DNA of 9,668 bases from NCBI GenBank assembly GCA_020718525.1, contig DYRX01000157.1, positions 1 through 9,668 on the forward strand. The letters run 5' to 3'. Below the pieces are notes generated by a model. That model was not told the DNA's origin and ran no database searches. It saw only the letters and a program-made list of their open reading frames with translations. The translations under genes and the position numbers were made by a program. The DNA comes from Victivallis vadensis (lineage in GTDB: Bacteria > Verrucomicrobiota > Lentisphaeria > Victivallales > GWF2-50-93). Each line of letters opens with the position of its first letter. Position 1 is the stretch's first letter. Positions 1 through 5,857 of the stretch are shown here, piece after piece.

Positions 1-2
1 TG

Positions 3-1565
3 AACAAGAAAGAGCGGATAGCATTCCTTAGAACAGCATCGGAGCGGATGGACGATGATGCATCTTCGGCTCAGTGCAAATGTGGCGGAATCGAAAAAAT
101 CGGACAGGATAAAAACTTTTACACTCTTATCCAATCCCAGTTGTCAGGGCATTCGGCAAGGACGAGTGCATATGCAATAGTGAATGTCTCGGATTTCCTC
201 GACCTCTCTTTCTTCAACGACAAAACGCTCAACGCAAACTATTGCGGACGAATCGTCTTCGACGCCAAAAGCGGACAGTCCACTTATACTCGACTGCCTA
301 ACGAATATCTTGCTCCATACAGCCTTGCCTCATTCAGCCAATGGCGCGAAAAAAGAAGGATCGAATCCACGCCGCTATTTAAATTGCTCCAGGCCTATGC
401 GGTGGATTCCCGCGAAAGCTTAAAAATTCTCTCCATCAACACCATGGGACGCAATTACCTTGCCATCTGCGGCAAGGCTGAAAGCTGTGGCTGGATCGTC
501 GCGGATCTTGTTGACGTCGAGCTCATGCCCTACGTTTTCAAAGGACATCAGGGAAAATATTTCATCGGTGCCGCAGGAATGATCGCTTTGCTCATAGCTT
601 TCGCCGTTCTACTTGTCCTGCTCGAAAAACAGCTTGGCTCCCCGCTCGCAAAAATACTGAAGGCGACAGAACGACTTGATTCCGGCGACTTCTCCGCAAG
701 AATCAATTCCCCTCTCGAAAATGAACTCGGAACTCTTTCCAAGTCCTTCGACAAAATGGCGGATCACCTCCAGTCTTCATACTCGGATCTCCAGCAGTCA
801 GTTTCACAAAAAAACACTGTCATCGAAGAGCTGGAACGCATAAATAAAACCCGGACTTCCTTCTTCACAGGTCTTGGACACGAACTGCGGACTCCACTCC
901 ACGGGATATTGAGCTTCTCAAGGCTCGGAATAAGCCGCTCGGAAGACAGGGAAAAATGCGCCAGCTACTTCAGAATCATCAACGAAAGCGCTTCCAGGCT
1001 CATCTCCATCATAGGCGAAATGCTGGACATAGCCAAGATCAATTCTGGAAATCTCGAACTCAATTTCTCAAAATCAAGCCTCCATCTAGTGACAATGCAG
1101 GTCTTTGAAGAGCTGAAGGCTTCCTTCGAAGAAAAAAAATTGAGCTTCAAATGCGACGAGCCGGACTTCAGCACCGAAGCAGTCTTCGACAGAGAAAAAA
1201 TCGTCAGAGTCGTCAGAAACATAGTCGGAAACGCACTTAGATTCGCCCCCGAATCCTCTGAAATAAATGCGGACTTCTTGAGAACAGCCGATATGCTGAC
1301 ACTCCGAATTCACGATCATGGTCCAGGCATACCTGAAAAAGACCGGGACGGAATCTTCGACGAGTTCTTCCAGTCCGAATCCGGAAGGAAAAGCGGCGGA
1401 ACAGGACTTGGACTGGCAATATCAAAAAAAATAATTGTCGCCCACAATGGCACAATTTATGCTCAGACACCGCCTGATGGAGGAGGGGGCGCGTGCATTT
1501 CGTTCTCAATACCAATAGAACAGCAAAAGGCGACACATGTCGGCAAAAAAGATACTCCTGGTTGA
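3..1565 (+). CDS. Membrane sensor histidine kinase (5' end outside window)
   Basis: Transmembrane two-component histidine kinase that probably senses an extracytoplasmic signal and phosphorylates a response regulator. The frame is open to the left edge, 15 codons before the first ATG at 48, so the gene very likely begins upstream. Counting from that ATG: an extracytoplasmic sensor region covers about 1-168, with a layout resembling Cache domains (inference). One transmembrane helix lies at about 171-193, a HAMP-like linker at about 195-247, and HisKA holds the phospho-acceptor His278 in GHELRTPLHG. The HATPase has an N box with Asn395 (NIVGNALRFA), a G1 box DHGPGIP (423-429) and a G2 box GGTGLGLA (450-457). 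All kinase motifs look intact. Five cysteines sit in the sensor part (10, 12, 66, 141, 147). There is no C-terminal receiver. The end overlaps the next gene by 29 bp, so the two are probably cotranscribed and translationally coupled. Confidence 0.93.
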   Translation, partial: NKKERIAFLRTASERMDDDASSAQCKCGGIEKIGQDKNFYTLIQSQLSGHSARTSAYAIVNVSDFLDLSFFNDKTLNANYCGRIVFDAKSGQSTYTRLPNEYLAPYSLASFSQWREKRRIESTPLFKLLQAYAVDSRESLKILSINTMGRNYLAICGKAESCGWIVADLVDVELMPYVFKGHQGKYFIGAAGMIALLIAFAVLLVLLEKQLGSPLAKILKATERLDSGDFSARINSPLENELGTLSKSFDKMADHLQSSYSDLQQSVSQKNTVIEELERINKTRTSFFTGLGHELRTPLHGILSFSRLGISRSEDREKCASYFRIINESASRLISIIGEMLDIAKINSGNLELNFSKSSLHLVTMQVFEELKASFEEKKLSFKCDEPDFSTEAVFDREKIVRVVRNIVGNALRFAPESSEINADFLRTADMLTLRIHDHGPGIPEKDRDGIFDEFFQSESGRKSGGTGLGLAISKKIIVAHNGTIYAQTPPDGGGGACISFSIPIEQQKATHVGKKDTPG

Positions 1566-2601
1566 CGACGAAAAAATGAACATTGCAATTCTGCAGGAAA
1601 TCCTCTCTCCGGAATTCGAGCTCAGGGTTGCTAAAAGCGGAGAAGAAGCCCTCCCGCTGGTGTCGTCTTTTCATCCTGATATCGTGCTCCTTGACATCAT
1701 GCTCCCCGGGATTGACGGCTACCATGTCTGCAGAAAACTCAAGAACTCTGAAACTCAGCGCTTCACCAAAGTCATACTCATCTCAGCAAAGACAAGCCTT
1801 TCAGAACGCCTTGCCGGCTACGAGTCTGGAGCAGACGACTATCTTGCAAAACCTTTTGAACCCGAAGAACTTCTGGCAAAAGTCAGAGTTTTTCTCCGCT
1901 TGAAAAGCGCGGAGGAGATCAGAACCGAAAAGGAGACCCTGCTCAACCTCTTCTCGCACGAATCTAGAACCCCGCTCAATTCAATCGTCGGATTCGCAAA
2001 ACTCCTCCTTTCAAATGAAAAACTCTCCGCACAGGGTGCTGAAAGCGCCAGCCATATCCTGAATTCGGGCATCCAGCTCCAGGAATTCGTAGAAAAAATA
2101 ATAATTCTCGACGAGCTCAAGAGCGGCGCCCGCAAGCCAAATTTCAGAAATTTTCAGATCGGAGCTCTGCTCGATAAAATCTTGGACACACATGCAGTGC
2201 CGCTCAAAAAACGCAGAATTAAAACAAGACTGGACGGATTATCAGAATCAAGTGAAATCCGCGCAGACGAAGACCTGCTCAATTTTTCCCTCTCGTGCAT
2301 GCTCATCAATTCAATAATTCACTCCCCTGAAAAATCACAGATCGAAATTTGCGCGGCAAAATCCGGATCAAAGCTGAGCATCAGCGTCCGTGATCAGGGA
2401 CAAGGGCTTAAAAACAGCGGTGATTCATGCATCTTCAATGAATTCAACGTGCCGGATTTAAACCACCACGGCAAAGGACACGGACTGAGCCTCCCGATAA
2501 TGAAAAAAATCGCAGAACTCCATGGAGGAGACTTGCATGCGTCGAACAACTGCGACGGGCCCGGATGCACTTTTTCTCTGTCAATACCTCAAAATTTCTG
2601 A
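1537..2601 (+). CDS. Receiver-first hybrid histidine kinase (REC-HisKA-HATPase)
   Basis: Cytoplasmic signalling protein of 354 residues with no membrane segment. An N-terminal receiver domain (about 4-120) has acidic Asp10/Asp11, phospho-acceptor Asp53 in VLLDIMLPG, Ser83 and Lys105 (AKPFEPEE). A HisKA segment follows with His141 in SHESRTPLNS. The HATPase domain is somewhat divergent: Asn258 of the N box is kept but the earlier conserved Asn is Cys254; G1 reads DQGQG (286-290) and G2 GKGHGLSL (312-319). The start at 1537 has AAGG about 8 nt upstream and makes a 29-bp overlap with the membrane kinase gene. The likely role is to accept phosphate from that kinase on Asp53 and then control its own kinase or phosphatase activity. 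This is inferred from gene order and domain content. No DNA-binding output domain is present, so the final target lies outside the window. Kinase competence is less certain than for the upstream protein. Confidence 0.92.
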   Translation: MSAKKILLVDDEKMNIAILQEILSPEFELRVAKSGEEALPLVSSFHPDIVLLDIMLPGIDGYHVCRKLKNSETQRFTKVILISAKTSLSERLAGYESGADDYLAKPFEPEELLAKVRVFLRLKSAEEIRTEKETLLNLFSHESRTPLNSIVGFAKLLLSNEKLSAQGAESASHILNSGIQLQEFVEKIIILDELKSGARKPNFRNFQIGALLDKILDTHAVPLKKRRIKTRLDGLSESSEIRADEDLLNFSLSCMLINSIIHSPEKSQIEICAAKSGSKLSISVRDQGQGLKNSGDSCIFNEFNVPDLNHHGKGHGLSLPIMKKIAELHGGDLHASNNCDGPGCTFSLSIPQNF

Positions 2602-2602
2602 A

Positions 2603-2629
2603 TATTTTCTCCCCCGGAACTTGAAAATA
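2603..2629 (+). repeat. Small inverted repeat after kinase operon
   Basis: TATTTTC (2603-2609) and GAAAATA (2623-2629) are perfect 7-nt arms around a 13-nt C-rich loop, directly after the stop codon of the REC-kinase gene. The stem is all A/T apart from one G-C pair, so it would be a weak RNA structure and may be chance. Confidence 0.25.
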
Positions 2630-2640
2630 AAACTATCAAA

Positions 2641-2670
2641 TGCATTTTAAACGCCTGTCTGGCGAATGCA
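2641..2670 (+). terminator. Possible terminator hairpin after kinase operon
   Basis: TGCATT (2641-2646) pairs with AATGCA (2665-2670). Inside it CGCC (2652-2655) pairs with GGCG (2661-2664) around the loop TGTCT. A 5-nt bulge (TTAAA) lies on the 5' side only. This makes ten base pairs 40 nt past the end of the kinase pair and before the tRNA. The following bases (CAGTTTCTTC) are only moderately T-rich, so intrinsic termination is plausible but unproven. A second inverted repeat, CGGAAT/ATTCCG, lies at 2680-2701. Confidence 0.35.
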
Positions 2671-2730
2671 CAGTTTCTTCGGAATGTCGCTCAGAATTCC
2701 GGGAAATCTCATGTCCGGATCCTCGGTCAA

Positions 2731-2807
2731 GGGCGTATAGCTCAGTTGGTTAGAGCGTTACGTTGACATCGTAAAGGTCACTGGTTCGAGCCCAGTTACG
2801 CCCACCA
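2731..2807 (+). tRNA. tRNA-Val (anticodon GAC)
   Basis: A complete cloverleaf can be folded by eye. The acceptor stem is GGGCGTA (2731-2737) with TACGCCC (2797-2803), discriminator A2804 and an encoded CCA at 2805-2807. The D arm is GCTC/GAGC around AGTTGGTTA. The anticodon arm is TTACG/CGTAA with the 7-nt loop TTGACAT, giving anticodon GAC (valine, codon GUC/GUU). The variable loop is AGGTC, and the T arm is ACTGG/CCAGT with loop TTCGAGC. No mispairs are seen in the acceptor or T stems. It stands alone between the kinase operon and a gene-free stretch. No clear promoter is visible in the 60 bases upstream. Confidence 0.97.
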
Positions 2808-2861
2808 TCTAATCCCCTATGAAATCAACGAGTTACAACGAATATTTGACAATATGGCAAA

Positions 2862-2881
2862 ACCCCGTTTTACCCCGTTTT
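2862..2881 (+). repeat. Perfect tandem 10-bp repeat, 2 copies
   Basis: ACCCCGTTTT occurs twice with no gap (2862-2871 and 2872-2881), so the period is one helical turn. Short tandem repeats of this kind near the 3' end of a tRNA resemble arm-type binding sites of tyrosine integrases. That role is inference. Confidence 0.8.
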
Positions 2882-3065
2882 GAATCCCGAAAAGAATACA
2901 AAAAGCATACATCCATACTCTACAGCTTTCCATATTGCAAACACCGACCAGCCAGAGCATGGCAGACAGCAAAAGCATGCAAACTCGGAAAAATGCTTGT
3001 TTTGGGAGGGTCGCGGGGTCAGACCATCAGCTCAGCGAAGTTTAGAGACAAGAACTTGTCCCTCA

Positions 3066-3091
3066 CACAAAGACCACAAAGCAGCACAAGG
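3066..3091 (+). repeat. Short CACAAAG direct-repeat array
   Basis: CACAAAG at 3066-3072 and 3075-3081, then CACAAGG at 3085-3091, start 9 and 10 bases apart. This resembles the short ACCACAAAG/ACACGAAGG-type intergenic repeats seen in many environmental bacterial genomes. The array is small and slightly degenerate. Confidence 0.5.
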
Positions 3092-3151
3092 TAAAGAAAA
3101 TTGTTGTACGGCTTGATTTTATGGAACATTTGCACTACTTTGCCCTGTCTC

Positions 3152-3163
3152 AACCGCGCGGTT
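3152..3163. promoter_or_regulatory. Perfect 12-bp palindrome upstream of the GspC-like gene
   Basis: AACCGCGCGGTT is a perfect palindrome 32 bases before the ATG at 3196, followed immediately by TTTAAAA. It could be an operator for the downstream gene. Alternatively it could be a very small terminator-like stem, but four base pairs around a 4-nt loop would be weak. No reliable -35/-10 pair could be placed here. Confidence 0.3.
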
Positions 3164-3195
3164 TTTAAAATCCCAGTGAAAGAACGGATTTTCAG

Positions 3196-3978
3196 ATGAA
3201 AAGCTTTATGATATTTATCAATGCGCTGATACTAATGCTCATTGCCCTCACTGTTTTTGTGCATCTTGTTCATCAGAAGCCTGAGCCAGATGCCATACTC
3301 GGACTGACCCCCAGCGCTCCCAGCAACAGCGTGCAAAACCCTCTGCCTTTGCCAATCAAGACGCCAGCATCAGACAGCTTCATCAAAAAAAATCTCTTTG
3401 ACCCTATGAGGGGAAAAAAGCCGGAAACTCCGCCCGCTTCGGCTGAGAAACCAAAAAAAGACAATCTTGAATTGGTGGGGACATTCAAGTACGGAAGCAA
3501 GGTCGGAGCGATAATAAAGGATACAGCACCGTCTAAAAAAGGCAGTGATAAGACCGATAAAAAAACAGAAAAAAGAGTATTCTATCTGAACGAAATAATG
3601 CCGAACGGATGTCTGGTTAAAACAATCGAGAAGGACAAGGTCACGCTCGAGCAGAACGGAACTGAATTTGAAATAGTAATTGACCTGAATGACAGTGCTT
3701 CCCAAAAGAGGATCACCAGCGTTCCCAAACTCAAGGAAACTCCGACGCTTATCGCCACGGGACCGCCCGCTGCGAAGCCGACTGCTCCTCCGGGTGCCGC
3801 GGCGGCACTTCCGGCTCAAAAACCTGGCACAGTGGCGCCGCCGATGCCGCCAAAGCCAGGAGAAGAGGAGGACTTGGCGGCAATAGGTGCTCCTATACCC
3901 ACAAATATGGGGAATCCGCCTCAGCCGAATGCCGGAGATCCTGCGGCAAATCAAAAAAAAGGGAGGCGACTCAAATAG
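3196..3978 (+). CDS. GspC/PilP-like inner-membrane protein with proline-rich tail
   Basis: A 260-residue bitopic protein: short cytoplasmic N terminus, one hydrophobic helix at about 5-26, then a periplasmic part. Residues 62-73 (FIKKNLFDPMRG) and the beta-rich segment 89-162 (LELVGTFKYGSKVGAIIKD, then GCLVKTIEKDKVTLEQNG) have the layout of the homology region of GspC in type II secretion and PilP in type IV pili. There the protein links the inner-membrane platform to the secretin. The rest (about 182-250) is low complexity, rich in Pro and Ala, and no PDZ or coiled-coil module is seen after the core. The ribosome site is weak; a second in-frame ATG lies at 3208. No other secretion gene is in the window, so a role in secretion or pilus assembly rests on local similarity alone. 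It is followed at once by the deacetylase-family gene, probably on the same transcript. Confidence 0.72.
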   Translation: MKSFMIFINALILMLIALTVFVHLVHQKPEPDAILGLTPSAPSNSVQNPLPLPIKTPASDSFIKKNLFDPMRGKKPETPPASAEKPKKDNLELVGTFKYGSKVGAIIKDTAPSKKGSDKTDKKTEKRVFYLNEIMPNGCLVKTIEKDKVTLEQNGTEFEIVIDLNDSASQKRITSVPKLKETPTLIATGPPAAKPTAPPGAAAALPAQKPGTVAPPMPPKPGEEEDLAAIGAPIPTNMGNPPQPNAGDPAANQKKGRRLK

Positions 3979-4042
3979 GATGCGCATTACTTGCATCCGA
4001 TCTGTGCCCGAAATTCTGCAACCGTCAAGCTGGGGGCTAGCA

Positions 4043-4996
4043 ATGAAAAGCGCCATGGTCTACAGCAGAGAATATCTCAAGCATATTCCACTTCCGGGGG
4101 ACGAGCCGGAATCTCCTTCCAGGCTTCAGGCAATTATGAGAAAAATTGATTCATGTCCCATTTCGGATAGACTTGAAAGAATCGAAGCCGGACCAAGGAT
4201 AGACACAATGGAGGCGCTGAGAATGGTTCACTCTCAGTCCCACATCGAAAAAGTTGAATCAATGGCTTCAAATTACAACGTGTGCAAGCTGGCGGTCGAA
4301 GGCGCGCTGACGGCGGCAGACGCCATCCTCAGCGGAAAAGTCCGCAATGCCTTTTGCGCCCTGCGCCCTCCGGGGCACCATGCATCGCGGGACGGAGGAC
4401 CTTTCGGATTCTGCTACTTCAACAATGCCGCCGTTTCCGCAAGATATCTCCAGAAAAAGGGGCTGAGACGAATACTCATAGCAGATTGGGATTATCACCA
4501 CGGAAACGGCACCGAAGACATTTTCTATGACGATCCAGACGTGCTTTATTTTTCCTGCCACCAGCTTGACGCGTTTCCATGGACTGGATTTGAACACCGA
4601 AAAGGCTCGGGCGCAGGAATCGGCGCAAACATCAACGTGCCTATGCCGGAGGGAGCAGGAGATTCGGAATTCATTTCGGCATTCAACAAGATCCTTCTTC
4701 CCGCCGCAGATAGCTTCAAGCCTGACTTTCTGATCATAAGCGCCGGGTTCGACTCTAGATCAGGCGACCTTCTCGGAAAATTCTCGCTGAGCGACCAGGG
4801 CTTTTTCCAGCTCAGCAAAATAGCCATGAAAATCGCCGAGGAGCACTGCGACTCGCGAATCCTTTCAGTCCTTGAGGGCGGCTACAATTTCAAAGGGCTC
4901 GCCTCGGCAGTCGAATCCCATCTCAATGCGCTGACATCGAGGATAGCAACAGCGAAGCCTGTTCCGGACTCCAGTCTGCGTCAACGCCTGCAATAA
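4043..4996 (+). CDS. Histone-deacetylase-family zinc amidohydrolase (AcuC/HDAH-like)
   Basis: A 317-residue member of the arginase/deacetylase fold that hydrolyses acetyl-amide bonds. Bacterial relatives act on acetyl-lysine proteins, acetylpolyamines or small acetyl-amides; the substrate here is unknown. Active-site features are complete: His112-His113 in RPPGHHA, zinc ligands Asp150 and His152 in DWDYHHGNGT, Asp237 in SAGFDSR, and the catalytic tyrosine Tyr281 in LEGGY. The family N terminus (MKSAMVYSREYLKH, then GDEPESPSRL) begins at 4043, with GGGGG 6 nt upstream, which is why this start was chosen. The frame stays open upstream: ATG at 3980 lies one base after the preceding stop, with GGGAGG 13 nt before it, and would add 21 residues that do not look like the family. 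Length is typical of single-domain bacterial members. It probably shares a transcript with the GspC-like gene. Confidence 0.93.
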   Translation: MKSAMVYSREYLKHIPLPGDEPESPSRLQAIMRKIDSCPISDRLERIEAGPRIDTMEALRMVHSQSHIEKVESMASNYNVCKLAVEGALTAADAILSGKVRNAFCALRPPGHHASRDGGPFGFCYFNNAAVSARYLQKKGLRRILIADWDYHHGNGTEDIFYDDPDVLYFSCHQLDAFPWTGFEHRKGSGAGIGANINVPMPEGAGDSEFISAFNKILLPAADSFKPDFLIISAGFDSRSGDLLGKFSLSDQGFFQLSKIAMKIAEEHCDSRILSVLEGGYNFKGLASAVESHLNALTSRIATAKPVPDSSLRQRLQ

Positions 4997-5119
4997 AAAT
5001 ATCGTACATGCGAGACTGTTCATATGTGAAAAGGGGTCTTGCTATTTTTGACAGGAACGGTATCTTTGCCTCCGTTAGGGCAAGGATTTGACATCATCGT
5101 TTATAGAGGAGCATCAAGG

Positions 5120-5806
5120 ATGAAGAAAATAAATATTCCGCCTTCGAAGCATGTCAAGGTGCTTGACGGGCAGGGCTGGGTCGGGCTCATTGATCAGCTC
5201 GGCACCGAAATGACGATTCTGAACGCGGCAAGGGTCTCGTTCGGCAAGATGAAGGAAAGCATGGATGAGAACGACATTGTCCTGCTGGACTATCTGATCA
5301 AGAACAAACACACAAGCCCTCTCGAGCATATCGTCTTCACCTTCAGCGTTCATTGTCCTCTCTTTGTGAGAGGTCAGTGGCACCGCCACAGGACCTGGTC
5401 CTACAACGAGATATCGAGGAGATACACGGAGATAGACCTGGAGTTCTATCTGCCGGAGAAGCTTAGAAAGCAGGCTCCTGTGAACAGGCAGGCATCAGTC
5501 GAGTGGGAGAATTGCGACTTTGGAGAATTCAGAACAATGATGAAGGAGCACAACGACCGCTCCTTGAAGCTTTATCATGAGCTTCTCGCCAAGGGTGTCT
5601 GCAGAGAGCAGGCGAGAGCGGTCCTTCCCCAGAACATGATGGTCACATTCTGGGCGACGGTTGACCTCAACAACCTCATTCATTTTCTCGAGCTCAGGGA
5701 CAGCGAACACGCCCAATGGGAAATTCGCGAATATGCGCTTGCGATTAAAAAGCTTGTCAGCCCCGTAATTCCGAACGTGGCAAAAATCCTCGGATGGCAG
5801 GATTAG
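5120..5806 (+). CDS. thyX: Flavin-dependent thymidylate synthase ThyX
   Basis: Makes dTMP from dUMP using methylenetetrahydrofolate as carbon donor and NADPH-reduced FAD, replacing the ThyA/dihydrofolate-reductase route. The 228-residue protein carries the ThyX signature RHRTWSYNEISRRY at 89-102, exactly the RHRxxSxNExSxRY pattern, with the active-site Ser at 94. The C-terminal part has CREQARAVLP (161-170) and NLIHFLELR (185-193) followed by HAQWEIREYA, which belong to the flavin/dUMP-binding core of the homotetramer. Length is normal for the family. The ATG at 5120 is preferred because GAGGAG lies 8 nt upstream. An in-frame ATG at 5039 would add 27 residues unlike ThyX. A 123-base gap separates it from the deacetylase-family gene. 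The 3' end meets the convergent rhamnosidase gene 47 bases away. Confidence 0.97.
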   Translation: MKKINIPPSKHVKVLDGQGWVGLIDQLGTEMTILNAARVSFGKMKESMDENDIVLLDYLIKNKHTSPLEHIVFTFSVHCPLFVRGQWHRHRTWSYNEISRRYTEIDLEFYLPEKLRKQAPVNRQASVEWENCDFGEFRTMMKEHNDRSLKLYHELLAKGVCREQARAVLPQNMMVTFWATVDLNNLIHFLELRDSEHAQWEIREYALAIKKLVSPVIPNVAKILGWQD

Positions 5807-5857
5807 ACTCCGTTTTTTGTTTCAGTCTGAAGATGGACAAAGACGGGGGCAGTCTAA
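5803..5857. terminator. Shared convergent hairpin between thyX and the rhamnosidase gene
   Basis: TTAGACT (5803-5809) and AGTCTAA (5851-5857) are perfect 7-nt inverted arms. Each contains the TAG stop codon of its own gene, thyX on + and the rhamnosidase on -. Further pairing is possible inside (CCGT at 5810-5813 with ACGG at 5842-5845, then partial pairing of TTTTTGTT with the GGACAAAG side) after an unpaired CGGGG-side bulge. A T-run at 5813-5818 is in the stem. It may act as a bidirectional terminator or RNA 3'-end stabiliser. It is not a classic stem plus U-tract. Confidence 0.45.

Larger units (their letters stand above)
2808..3195. other. Gene-free stretch downstream of tRNA-Val, possible integration footprint
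   Basis: These 388 bases have no convincing gene. The two short open frames here (91 and 78 codons) have unremarkable low-hydrophobicity translations and no clear ribosome site. The stretch does hold an AGTTAC-containing segment (2830-2835) just after the tRNA, echoing AGTTAC in the tRNA T arm/acceptor (2794-2799). It also holds a perfect tandem 10-bp repeat, an inverted repeat GACAAG-AA-CTTGTC (3047-3060), three CACAA(A/G)G copies (3066-3091) and a 12-bp palindrome (3152-3163). The mixture suits remains of an element inserted at the tRNA 3' end, but no integrase gene is left. Confidence 0.45.

Noticed and set aside
1237..1725. Minus-strand open frame of 162 codons across the two kinase genes
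   Set aside because: It lies opposite intact kinase and receiver motifs and has no ribosome site or recognisable domain.
2819..3116. Two overlapping short + strand frames after the tRNA
   Set aside because: No ribosome site, no hydrophobic core or motif, and they run through direct and inverted repeats. More likely non-coding.
3370..4056. Minus-strand open frame of 228 codons over the GspC-like gene
   Set aside because: It is antisense to a protein with a clear membrane helix and family-like core. Its translation is Arg/Ser/Cys-rich and patternless, as expected from a Pro/Ala-rich gene read backwards.
5048..5093. Two TTGACA hexamers (5048 and 5088) upstream of thyX as promoters
   Set aside because: No acceptable -10 element lies 15-19 bases downstream of either one.
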